From an uncultured Porphyromonas sp. (GTDB lineage: Bacteria; Bacteroidota; Bacteroidia; Bacteroidales; Porphyromonadaceae): DNA of 13,123 nt. Numbering within the stretch: the first letter of the stretch is position 1; each line of letters opens with the position of its first letter. Shown here piece by piece: positions 1 through 6,623 of this stretch. Below the pieces are notes generated by a model that was not told the origin of the DNA, did no database searches, and saw only the letters and a list, made by a program, of their open reading frames with translations. The stretch spans positions 1 through 13,123 of the forward strand of contig CALTVJ010000051.1 in the NCBI GenBank assembly GCA_943912835.1, given 5' to 3'. Position numbers and translations under genes: made by a program.

Positions 1-69
1 TAAACCTTGCCCCCTTTCTGCTTGTTTTATGCACAAACATCAATTAACCCATACAAAACTATTAAGTCT

Positions 70-1182
70 ATGAGAAAGTATATCGTTTGGGTCTTAACAC
101 TACTTATACCCTTCGGCTTATTAGCTTCGTGCAACACCTCGAGTGCCAAACAAAACAAACATCAAGCCACTGCACAAAACAAGCAAAACAAAAAATCTAT
201 GAATACGAAAACCATTTATTTCGCTGGAGGTTGCTTCTGGGGTACAGAGCACTTCATGAAACAGATACGAGGCGTTAGCGACACACAAGTAGGTTATGCC
301 AATGGTACGGTGGAGAATCCTAGCTACGAAGCCGTATGTACAGGTAAGACTGGGCATGCCGAAACCGTAGAGGTACAGTATGATAACCAAGAGCTTGACC
401 TGAAACTTTTGTTGGAACTATACTTCAAAACCATCGACCCCACCAGCCTCAACCGTCAAGGTGGAGACCGTGGGACACAGTATCGTACAGGCATATATTA
501 TACCCACGAAGAAGACCTCCCTACGATACGCACGGCTCTGGCAGAGCTACAAAAGCAGTACCAGCTACCCCTGCGTGTAGAATGCGAACCTCTACGCAAC
601 TTCTACCCTGCCGAGGGCTATCATCAAGATTACCTAGATGCCAATCCCAACGGCTATTGCCATGTGAGCCTTGACCTCTTTGACTATGCACGCCGTGCTA
701 ATCTTCCCAAAGCCAAAAAAGAGGCAGGGGAGAAGCCCAAATACGAACGTCAAAGCCAAGAGCAACTACGCAAAACCCTAAGCTCGATAGAGTACGAAGT
801 AACGCAAAACAACGCCACCGAACGAGCCTTCACAGGAGCTTATTGGGACGAGAAACGTGAAGGAATCTATGTAGACGTGACGACAGGCGAACCGCTATTT
901 AGTTCTGAAGACAAATACGACTCTGGTTGTGGCTGGCCCAGCTTCACCAAACCTATTGCCAAAGGGCTGATTGGCGAAAAAATCGACCGTAGCCACGGCA
1001 TGACACGCGTTGAGGTACGCAGCAAAACTGGGGATGCCCACCTCGGGCACGTCTTCAACGACGGCCCTATCGAGCGAGGCGGTTTGCGTTACTGCATCAA
1101 TAGTGCAGCCTTGCGCTTCATTCCCAAAGAACGGATGCAAGCCGAGGGTTATGGCGAATACCTCCCTCTGCTAAAAAAGTAA
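70..1182 (+). CDS. msrAB: Bifunctional peptide methionine sulfoxide reductase MsrA-MsrB, lipoprotein
   Basis: Reduces both S- and R-methionine sulfoxide in oxidised proteins. The protein is 370 aa if it starts at the ATG at 70. This start is preferred over the in-frame ATG at 7 because it puts a type II signal peptide at the N-terminus: Met-Arg-Lys, a hydrophobic core, then lipobox LASC with the lipidated Cys at residue 21. A low-complexity Lys/Gln/Asn linker follows. The MsrA domain (about 48-205) has catalytic GCFWG (Cys55) and NPNGYCH (Cys197, probable resolving Cys). The MsrB domain (about 230-365) has DSGCGWPSF (Cys287, probable resolving Cys), HLGHVFNDGP and RYCINS (catalytic Cys342). 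The zinc-binding CxxC pairs of some MsrB proteins are absent, as is common in MsrAB fusions. The protein should act in the periplasm or at the outer membrane. It is a single-gene unit ended by the hairpin at 1221. An internal ATG at 199 could give a cytoplasmic form, but nothing in the sequence supports its use. Confidence 0.95.
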   Translation: MRKYIVWVLTLLIPFGLLASCNTSSAKQNKHQATAQNKQNKKSMNTKTIYFAGGCFWGTEHFMKQIRGVSDTQVGYANGTVENPSYEAVCTGKTGHAETVEVQYDNQELDLKLLLELYFKTIDPTSLNRQGGDRGTQYRTGIYYTHEEDLPTIRTALAELQKQYQLPLRVECEPLRNFYPAEGYHQDYLDANPNGYCHVSLDLFDYARRANLPKAKKEAGEKPKYERQSQEQLRKTLSSIEYEVTQNNATERAFTGAYWDEKREGIYVDVTTGEPLFSSEDKYDSGCGWPSFTKPIAKGLIGEKIDRSHGMTRVEVRSKTGDAHLGHVFNDGPIERGGLRYCINSAALRFIPKERMQAEGYGEYLPLLKK

Positions 1183-1220
1183 CTTCGCATACTACTAACG
1201 AAGACAAGACAAAACAGAGA

Positions 1221-1265
1221 GGACTATGCACAGATTAAAATACTGGCATAGTCCCTTTTTCTTTA
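1221..1265 (+). terminator. Rho-independent terminator after msrAB
   Basis: GGACTATGC (1221-1229) pairs with GCATAGTCC (1246-1254). The stem continues, after one bulged A, with CAG/CTG (1231-1233 and 1243-1245). A T-rich tail follows (1256-1265). It sits 38 bp past the msrAB stop and separates it from the nucleoside transporter. Confidence 0.85.
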
Positions 1266-1271
1266 TCTTTG
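1264..1271 (+). promoter_or_regulatory. Candidate -7 box (TATCTTTG) for nupG
   Basis: TATCTTTG matches the Bacteroidota housekeeping -7 consensus TAnnTTTG and lies 28 bp before the nupG ATG, giving a leader of roughly 20 nt. No TTTG -33 element is visible 19-21 bp upstream, and the box overlaps the T tail of the msrAB terminator. It is therefore only a candidate. Confidence 0.4.
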
Positions 1272-1299
1272 TCCTATAAACATATACATAAATATATTT

Positions 1300-2577
1300 A
1301 TGAATAGCTACATCAAACTGCGCCTAACGATTATGAACTTCCTCCAGTTCGCCGTTTGGGGTGCTTACCTAACCTCTATGGGTCGCTATCTTGCAGGGGC
1401 TGGATTAGGAGAAAACATTGGGTCGTTTTATGGAATGCAAGGGATTGTATCCCTCTTTATGCCTGCCCTAATGGGTATTGTGGCTGACCGCTGGATACCT
1501 GCTGGTCGCCTACTCGGCATCTGCCATCTAGTCGCTGGTGGCACGATGATTGCCGCTTGGTCGTACACACAGCAAGCAGGTTTTGACCCCAATATCTTGT
1601 TTATGATTTATACGCTCAGTGTAGCTTTTTATATGCCGACACTTGCGCTCTCCAACTCGGTAGCCTATACTTGCTTAGAGCGCAGTGGCGAAGACCTCAT
1701 CAAAGCCTTCCCTCCTATTCGTGTCTTCGGGACAGTGGGCTTCATCTGCATGATGCTCCTTGTGAGCTTTATGGGCTTGGAGTCTACAAGCGGTCAGTTT
1801 TTGGCCTCTGGGGTGGTGAGTTTGCTTTTGTTTGGCTACACCTTTACGCTCCCTAACTATCCCATAGAGCGAGGAGGAGAAACCAAAGGGCTTATCGATG
1901 CCCTTGGGCTAAGGGCATTTGCTCTCTTCAAACAAAAGAAGATGGCACTCTTTTTTATCTTCTCTATGCTCCTTGGCGTTAGCTTACAAATCACCAATGG
2001 CTTTGCGAACCCTTATCTTGGGACATTCGGAGGCTTAACAGAGTATGCAGATACATTCGGCGTAAAGTACAGCAACGTGCTCATTGCGCTCTCACAAGCA
2101 TCAGAGACCTTGTGTATCCTACTTATTCCTTTTGCCCTCAAACGCTTCGGCATCAAAAATGTAATGCTTATTGCGATGCTTGCTTGGGCTCTTCGCTTCG
2201 GCTTCTTGGGTATGGGTAACCCTGGTGATGGAGTTTGGCTCTTTGTCCTTAGTATGCTCGTCTATGGAGTCGCTTTCGACTTTTTCAATGTTTCTGGCTC
2301 TTTATTCGTTGATAAGGAGACAGATCCAAGCATTCGCTCAAGTGCACAAGGGCTCTTCATGATTATGACCAATGGTATTGGAGCTACGATAGGTTCATTT
2401 GCAGCTGGCGCTATCACACAGAGATACGTGTACTCACAGACCGATACCTTAGCGATGATTGAGGGCTGGCAACACTCGTGGTATATCTTCGCTGGTTATG
2501 CCCTCGTCGTCGCCATTTTGTTTGCACTATTATTTCAATATCGTGGCGATGTAGACCCAAGCGAAGTCAAACACTAA
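1300..2577 (+). CDS. nupG: Nucleoside:H+ symporter, NupG family (MFS)
   Basis: Inner-membrane major facilitator that imports nucleosides with protons for salvage. The protein is 425 aa, close to the usual ~418 aa of the family, and is hydrophobic throughout in a pattern consistent with 12 membrane segments and a central cytoplasmic loop near residues 188-215. Segments shared with E. coli NupG, from memory of that protein, include LQFAVWG (15-21), MPALMGIVAD (54-63), FPPIRVFGT (137-145), FFIFSMLLG (218-226), FDFFNVSGS (336-344) and SAQGLFMIMTNG (358-369). It is monocistronic: a terminator lies before it and another after it (2596). Start ATG at 1300 matches the family's short N-terminus before the first helix. 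Family assignment is strong; exact nucleoside preference cannot be read from sequence. Confidence 0.93.
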   Translation: MNSYIKLRLTIMNFLQFAVWGAYLTSMGRYLAGAGLGENIGSFYGMQGIVSLFMPALMGIVADRWIPAGRLLGICHLVAGGTMIAAWSYTQQAGFDPNILFMIYTLSVAFYMPTLALSNSVAYTCLERSGEDLIKAFPPIRVFGTVGFICMMLLVSFMGLESTSGQFLASGVVSLLLFGYTFTLPNYPIERGGETKGLIDALGLRAFALFKQKKMALFFIFSMLLGVSLQITNGFANPYLGTFGGLTEYADTFGVKYSNVLIALSQASETLCILLIPFALKRFGIKNVMLIAMLAWALRFGFLGMGNPGDGVWLFVLSMLVYGVAFDFFNVSGSLFVDKETDPSIRSSAQGLFMIMTNGIGATIGSFAAGAITQRYVYSQTDTLAMIEGWQHSWYIFAGYALVVAILFALLFQYRGDVDPSEVKH

Positions 2578-2595
2578 CTCCCGATTCACTCAGAG

Positions 2596-2647
2596 AGCAG
2601 GCTAAGATATGCGACAAAGAACGCATACTTTAGCCTGCTTTCGTATT
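2596..2647 (+). terminator. Rho-independent terminator after nupG
   Basis: AGCAGGCTAA (2596-2605) pairs perfectly with TTAGCCTGCT (2630-2639). An inner helix TATGCG/CGCATA (2608-2613 and 2622-2627) closes an 8-nt loop. The following tail is only moderately T-rich (2639-2647). It lies 18 bp after the nupG stop. Confidence 0.8.
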
Positions 2648-2671
2648 TAGACAACAAAAATTTAACATTCG

Positions 2672-2697
2672 TGTAACAACGAGGGAGAATAGTCGTC
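2672..2697 (+). promoter_or_regulatory. Candidate ECF-sigma promoter (TGTAAC-N16-CGTC)
   Basis: TGTAAC (2672-2677) and CGTC (2694-2697) are separated by exactly 16 bp. This matches the general architecture of ECF promoters, with AAC in the -35 and CGTC in the -10. Transcription would begin near 2704, about 30 nt before the sigma gene's ATG. No TAnnTTTG housekeeping box is visible here, so autoregulation by the downstream sigma factor is the simplest inference. Confidence 0.5.
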
Positions 2698-2734
2698 TTT
2701 ATAGATATACAGTGGTTGTAAAATACTATCGACT

Positions 2735-3229
2735 ATGTGTACTGAGCAAGACTTCATCACCAACTACCTCTCCCTACGCCCTTTGGTCGTAGCCCTATGC
2801 AGACAAATGCTCTCCGACGAAGAGCAGGTTGCCGATGCTGTACAAGACATCTACCTTCGGCTATGGCAAAGGAGAGAGAGCTTAGAGCGGGTTGAGTCAG
2901 CACGAGCTTTCCTCTTGACTACGACACGCAACTACTGTTTGGATAGATTGAAGTCATTAGGGACTAAAAGTTTCATCTCGCTCGAAGGCTATGACTTAGG
3001 CGACACATGCCATACAGACGAAAAAGCTATTAGCAGAGAGCTCAAATTAGCCACGGCAAATTGGCTCCGTCAATTACCGAAAATGAAGAAATCAATTATT
3101 ACCCGTGTGCACTTCCAGCACGAATTGCCACAGCAAGTAGCCGAAGACTTAGGCATCAGTGAGGGCAACCTACGTGTCATACTCTCCCGACTACGCAAAG
3201 AATTGAAACAGCTTATTACAAATCTATGA
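2735..3229 (+). CDS. ECF-type RNA polymerase sigma factor
   Basis: Alternative sigma-70 family factor that directs RNA polymerase to a specific regulon. The protein is 164 aa, typical for ECF sigmas. Sigma region 2 spans about residues 8-76, with the 2.2-like segment DAVQDIYLRLWQ (34-45) and the 2.4-like segment AFLLTTTRNYCLDRLKS (58-74). A short linker follows, then region 4 at about 105-160 with a helix-turn-helix (QQVAEDLGISEGNLRVILSR, 133-152). Region 1.1 and the extended region 3 are absent, as expected for ECF. The stop overlaps the next gene's ATG by 4 bases (ATGA at 3226), indicating translational coupling with the membrane partner. An ECF-like promoter lies upstream at 2672. No SusC/SusD pair lies beside it in this window, so the target regulon cannot be stated. 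Family confidence is high; the specific paralogue is unknown. Confidence 0.92.
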   Translation: MCTEQDFITNYLSLRPLVVALCRQMLSDEEQVADAVQDIYLRLWQRRESLERVESARAFLLTTTRNYCLDRLKSLGTKSFISLEGYDLGDTCHTDEKAISRELKLATANWLRQLPKMKKSIITRVHFQHELPQQVAEDLGISEGNLRVILSRLRKELKQLITNL

Positions 3230-3699
3230 ACCAAGACAATAGGCTATACGAGCAAGGCATAGACCTGCTCTTGGAGAAATACTACGCTGGCACAAGCAGT
3301 ACAGAAGAGGAGCTTCGGCTATACCTCCTACTCGCAGACGTTGGGGCTGATAGTCGCTACTTTGTCGATGCCGAGATGCTTCGCCAGCAGTTTGTGCCAT
3401 ACGACACAGAGATGATCGAGAAGAAGTCCAAGCGCAGGCTTTATCTCATCTCCTTAGGCTCTTTGGTTGCGTCTATACTGCTTATGCTGGGCTTATCGGT
3501 TTGTCTACAAAGAGAGACGACGACACAAGATGATGCCCCCTCTGCGCTCATCATCTTGCCTGACATAGAGGTTTATCCAGAGGGAGAAGCAAACAAAAAC
3601 GCAAGAAACCCACAGACGGTACAGACCATCATTTATCCTCAAGGGGAAACGGAGTATGTCGTCCTATACGAGCAATCTAAAATAAGTACTATTCAATAG
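3226..3699 (+). CDS. Single-pass membrane protein, probable anti-sigma factor
   Basis: 157 aa. The N-terminal ~70 residues are cytoplasmic and helical, with the segment LLLEKYYAGTSSTEEELRLY (14-33) that resembles the N-terminus of Bacteroidota anti-sigma proteins. One transmembrane helix (about 72-94) follows a basic KKSKRR stretch, which predicts the N-terminus inside. The 63-residue C-terminal part is then periplasmic and contains two YPxGE segments (YPEGE, YPQGE). It overlaps the ECF sigma stop by 4 bases. Gene pairing, topology and the N-terminal segment together suggest that it holds the sigma at the membrane until a periplasmic signal arrives. It lacks a recognisable FecR domain and the periplasmic part is short, so the sensing mode is unclear. 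A hairpin sits directly at its stop codon. The anti-sigma role is inferred, not shown by a catalytic motif. Confidence 0.7.
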   Translation: MNQDNRLYEQGIDLLLEKYYAGTSSTEEELRLYLLLADVGADSRYFVDAEMLRQQFVPYDTEMIEKKSKRRLYLISLGSLVASILLMLGLSVCLQRETTTQDDAPSALIILPDIEVYPEGEANKNARNPQTVQTIIYPQGETEYVVLYEQSKISTIQ

Positions 3700-3720
3700 A
3701 GACTGGTGCATAAAGTCTCT
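3698..3720 (+). other. Hairpin between the anti-sigma gene and the TonB-domain gene
   Basis: AGAGACT (3698-3704) pairs perfectly with AGTCTCT (3714-3720) around a 9-nt loop. The stem overlaps the last two bases of the anti-sigma stop codon. There is no T tract after it, so it is more likely an RNA-processing or stability element, or a weak attenuator, than a full terminator. Confidence 0.4.
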
Positions 3721-3753
3721 CAATAAATTTAACCTCAAAAACATTCAACAACT

Positions 3754-4170
3754 ATGATGACCTTCAAACGCATCGTATGGGCTCTATCGTTGAGTCTATT
3801 GCCTTTTTTCGGTTCGCAAGTACAGGCACAAACGCGAAGCAACCAAAGCAAAACACAAGAAGAACCCATTTTCGAAATAATCGATGAGATGCCTGCATTC
3901 GAAGGCGATCTCATGAGCTATATTGCTACAAATATTCGCTATCCCAAGAAAGCCGTAGACAAAGGCATTCAAGGACGAGTTGTCGTTGGCTTCGTCGTTG
4001 AGCGTGACGGGAGCATCAGTCACGTTAAGATAGCACGAGGAATAAACCGATTGCTGGACAACGAAGCAATACGCGTTGTCAAAGGTATGCCTAAGTGGAA
4101 GCCTGGCAAGCATAAAGATAAAATAGTACGCACAAGATATCATCTCCCAATCTCCTTTCGCCTACAATAA
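3754..4170 (+). CDS. Secreted TonB C-terminal-domain protein
   Basis: 138 aa. Residues 1-25 form a type I signal peptide (Lys-Arg, a hydrophobic core, then VQA) with predicted cleavage before Gln26. The rest is nearly all a TonB C-terminal domain (about 45-137), with PAFEGDLMSYIATNIRYP (48-65), GIQGRVVVGFVVERDGSI (72-89), LDNEAIRVVKGMPKWKPGK (101-119) and a final PISFRL. TonB normally couples inner-membrane proton-motive force to outer-membrane receptors through an N-terminal anchor and a Pro-rich spacer. Here both are missing, so the protein is predicted to be free in the periplasm. It may modulate TonB-dependent receptors or report on them. It follows the sigma/anti-sigma pair by 54 bp and may be cotranscribed with it. 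Two consecutive ATGs (3754 and 3757) are possible starts. It converges on rplQ across a bidirectional terminator. Confidence 0.85.
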   Translation: MMTFKRIVWALSLSLLPFFGSQVQAQTRSNQSKTQEEPIFEIIDEMPAFEGDLMSYIATNIRYPKKAVDKGIQGRVVVGFVVERDGSISHVKIARGINRLLDNEAIRVVKGMPKWKPGKHKDKIVRTRYHLPISFRLQ

Positions 4171-4266
4171 TGGGAAAAAGGAGAAAGACTTGATTGGTTG
4201 CATAATACCACACTCGCTTCGTTATTTTCGACAGCCGTATAGCGACTCCTCTCTTGCTAACTAATC

Positions 4267-4310
4267 AAAAAGGGCTATCACAAGCAATTATTGCTGTGAT
4301 AGCCCTTTTT
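4267..4310. terminator. Bidirectional terminator between the TonB-domain gene and rplQ
   Basis: A perfect 16-bp inverted repeat (4267-4282 with 4295-4310) has the form AAAAAGGGCTATCACA and its complement. GCAA/TTGC adds an inner helix after one bulged A and closes a 3-nt loop. An A tract on the left and a T tract on the right allow intrinsic termination in both directions, for the + strand TonB-domain gene and for the - strand ribosomal operon. Confidence 0.92.
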
Positions 4311-4328
4311 CTTGTTTAGCTGAGTGGC

Positions 4329-4790
4329 TTATTCTGCAGAAGCTGTTTCTGTTGCAGCAGCTTCGCTCTTACCGCTTCCACGGCGTGAACGACGTGTCTT
4401 AGCAACTTTCTTCTCCTCTGCCTTGTAGGTCTCGTTGAAGTCTACAAGCTCAATCAAACACATTTGAGCATTGTCACCAAGACGATTGCCAGTACGAAGA
4501 ATACGAGTGTATCCACCTGGACGATCACCAACCTTAGCTACAACAGTGCTAAATAGTTCCTTAACAGCATACTTGTTTTGTAGCTCCGAGAAAACCACAC
4601 GACGTGCATGCGTCGAATCCTCCTTAGCACGTGTTACCATAGGCTCGAAGTAAACACGAAGAGCCTTAGCCTTAGCAAGCGTTGTAAAGATGCGCTTGTG
4701 CAAGATGAGAGACGCAGCCATGTTCGAAAGAAGAGCTTCTCTGTGTGCCTTCTTACGACCAAGATGATTGAATTTCTTATTATGTCTCAT
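4329..4790 (-). CDS. rplQ: 50S ribosomal protein L17
   Basis: Large-subunit protein. The core fold (about 1-118) shows MRHNKKFNHLGRKKAHR at the start, ALLSNMAASLI (20-29), TTLAKAKALR (36-45) and DRPGGYTRI (89-97). Total length is 153 aa against 127 in E. coli. The excess is a C-terminal tail (about 121-153), first Lys/Arg-rich and then Ala/Glu/Thr-rich, that looks disordered. It is the last gene of the cluster: it starts 2 bp after the rpoA stop, the classic rpoA-rplQ arrangement, and is followed after 18 bp by the bidirectional terminator. Confidence 0.97.
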   Translation of the reverse strand: MRHNKKFNHLGRKKAHREALLSNMAASLILHKRIFTTLAKAKALRVYFEPMVTRAKEDSTHARRVVFSELQNKYAVKELFSTVVAKVGDRPGGYTRILRTGNRLGDNAQMCLIELVDFNETYKAEEKKVAKTRRSRRGSGKSEAAATETASAE

Positions 4791-4792
4791 TT

Positions 4793-5785
4793 TTAGTTCT
4801 TATCTAAATTGTACTTACTAATATCCATTCCGAATTGGAGGTTCAAGCGATCCATAAGTTCTTGGATCTCGTCTTGGCTCTTCTTGCCGAAGTTGCGGAA
4901 CTTCATCAAGTCGTCTTTCTCCAAGACTACTAGGTCTGCAAGTGTAATCACTTGAGCCGCTTGCAAGCAGTTAAGCGCACGTACAGACAAATCCAAATCC
5001 TTAAGCTCACTTCTCAAGAGCTGAGCTACGCTATCTTCAACAGTCTCTACATACTCGTCTTCTGATGTAGTGACAGCTTCGATTTGAATATCTCTATCTG
5101 TAAAGAGCAAGAAATGCTCAATAAGGATACGAGCTGACTCTTTCAAAGCTTCTTCTGGATGGATGCTACCATCGGTAGTTACTTCTAGAATAAGCTTTTC
5201 GTAGTCTGTCTTTTGTCCCACACGATAGTTCTCTGTGAAATACTTCACATTACGAATAGGCGTGTAGATAGAGTCGATAGCCAAAACTTGAAGGTCTTCG
5301 TACTTACCATGCTTTTCGTCAGCAGGAACATATCCACGTCCCTTGTCAATCGTTAGCGTAATAGTAAAGCCATGAGCCTCATCTAGATGACAGATGACAA
5401 GCTCTGGGTTGAGTACTTCAAATTCAGAGAGCTTAGCATTTAGGTCGCCAGCAACAAAGGTCGTCTTGTTAGCCACCTCGATAGTGATGGTTTCATCTTG
5501 AACGTAGCCTTGACGTGCTTTGAAGCGAACCTGCTTAAGATTAAGAATGATATTAGTAACGTCCTCCAAGACACCCGGAATAGTAGCAAATTCATGATCT
5601 ACGCCATCAATCTTAATAGAAGAGATAGCGTACCCTTCGAGTGAGGATAGGAGGATACGACGGAGGGCATTACCGATAGTAATACCATAGCCCGGCTCGA
5701 GAGGGCGAAACTCAAACTTAGCGAATGAGTCTGTCGCCTCCATCATGATAACGTTTTCGGGTCTCTGAAATGCTAGTATTGCCAT
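4793..5785 (-). CDS. rpoA: DNA-directed RNA polymerase subunit alpha
   Basis: Assembles beta and beta' and contacts promoter UP elements and activators. The protein is 330 aa, normal for alpha. The N-terminal dimerisation domain (about 1-230) contains the signature PLEPGYGITIGNALRRILLS (28-47). An acidic linker follows (about 231-255, SEDEYVETVEDS). The C-terminal domain (about 260-320) keeps the positions matching E. coli R265, N268, G296, K298 and S299, here Arg269, Asn272, Gly300, Lys302 and Ser303. UP-element contact is therefore likely retained. It lies 16 bp downstream of rpsD and 2 bp upstream of rplQ. Confidence 0.98.
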   Translation of the reverse strand: MAILAFQRPENVIMMEATDSFAKFEFRPLEPGYGITIGNALRRILLSSLEGYAISSIKIDGVDHEFATIPGVLEDVTNIILNLKQVRFKARQGYVQDETITIEVANKTTFVAGDLNAKLSEFEVLNPELVICHLDEAHGFTITLTIDKGRGYVPADEKHGKYEDLQVLAIDSIYTPIRNVKYFTENYRVGQKTDYEKLILEVTTDGSIHPEEALKESARILIEHFLLFTDRDIQIEAVTTSEDEYVETVEDSVAQLLRSELKDLDLSVRALNCLQAAQVITLADLVVLEKDDLMKFRNFGKKSQDEIQELMDRLNLQFGMDISKYNLDKN

Positions 5786-5801
5786 GTGAAAAGTCGGATT
5801 A

Positions 5802-6410
5802 TTAGTTCTTAGAATACAGTTCGACGATTAACTGCTCCTTGATTTCTTCAGGGATATCAGCGCGCTCTGGGATGTGGAGGAATGTTCCTGCCATCTTGCT
5901 CTTATCCCACTCTAGCCATGGGTACTTGCTGTGGTTGAACCCAGATAGAGCATTCTCGATAACCTCGAAGCTCTTGCTACGCTCACGCACACCAATCACC
6001 TGTCCTGGCTTCACCGAGTATGAAGGGATGTTTACCACTTGACCATCTACTACGATGTGGCAGTGTGAAACAAGCTGACGAGCAGCAGCACGACTACGAG
6101 CTAGACCGAGACGGAATACCACGTTGTCAAGACGACACTCGAGGAGCTGAAGGAGCAATTCACCCGTTACCCCCTTGCTGCGTTGAGCTTTCTCAAAGAG
6201 GTTGCGGAACTGCTTCTCAAGCACACCGTAAGTGTACTTAGCTTTTTGCTTTTCCTTAAGCTGGATAGCATATTCGCTCACCTTACGGCGACGATTTTGC
6301 CCATGCTGACCTGGAGGATAGTTCTTCTTAGCGAGAACCTTATCTGCACCGAAGATAGGAGCACCTAGCTTACGGGCAATCTTAGATTTTGGACCTGTAT
6401 ATCTTGCCAT
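5802..6410 (-). CDS. rpsD: 30S ribosomal protein S4
   Basis: Primary 16S rRNA-binding protein and small-subunit assembly initiator. The protein is 202 aa. It starts MARYTGPKSKIARK, with no N-terminal Cys cluster, so this is the zinc-free form of S4. NYPPGQHG (30-37) is present. The S4 RNA-binding domain spans about 92-155 (RLDNVVFRLGLARSRAAARQ at 93-112, then the VDGQVVNIPSYSVKPG region). Unlike its tightly packed neighbours it is preceded by a 213-nt untranslated gap after rpsK that contains complementary segments. S4 is a known autoregulator of its operon in E. coli and Bacillus, so this gap is a candidate control site. Confidence 0.98.
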   Translation of the reverse strand: MARYTGPKSKIARKLGAPIFGADKVLAKKNYPPGQHGQNRRRKVSEYAIQLKEKQKAKYTYGVLEKQFRNLFEKAQRSKGVTGELLLQLLECRLDNVVFRLGLARSRAAARQLVSHCHIVVDGQVVNIPSYSVKPGQVIGVRERSKSFEVIENALSGFNHSKYPWLEWDKSKMAGTFLHIPERADIPEEIKEQLIVELYSKN

Positions 6411-6623
6411 TTTCTTCTTTGTCTATTGCAGTCTGTTGGAGCAGCTCTGAGAGTTAAGTTTATCGAAGTAGGGTGCAGCCGCGACCGGTTATGAGGAGAG
6501 GGTAATATGAAAGTATAGCCAATCTAAATTCACCCTATTCTCTTCTCTATGCTCTGCTCTGCAAACGAATTGCTCTAACGAATAACTGCGATGATTTTAT
6601 GTTTACGTCAGGAATACTGTCTA
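6411..6623 (-). other. Structured rpsK-rpsD intercistronic leader
   Basis: The longest gap inside the cluster. Read on the - strand, TAGGGTG (6531-6537) can pair with CACCCTA (6469-6475, 7 bp perfect). Alternatively the overlapping AGGGTGAA can pair with TTACCCT (6499-6505, one bulged base). These pairings exclude each other. GAGCAG and CTGCTC segments further out are also complementary. I see no TAnnTTTG promoter box and no ORF in it. A regulatory RNA role is inferred from position and pairing only. Confidence 0.4.

Noticed and set aside
7..69. N-terminal extension of MsrAB from an upstream ATG at 7
   Set aside because: It would place 21 polar residues before a clear lipoprotein signal peptide. 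The ATG at 70 gives a standard signal sequence.
3724..3731. TAAATTTA as a housekeeping -7 box for the TonB-domain gene
   Set aside because: It misses the final G of TAnnTTTG and has no TTTG 19-21 bp upstream; cotranscription with the sigma pair is as likely.
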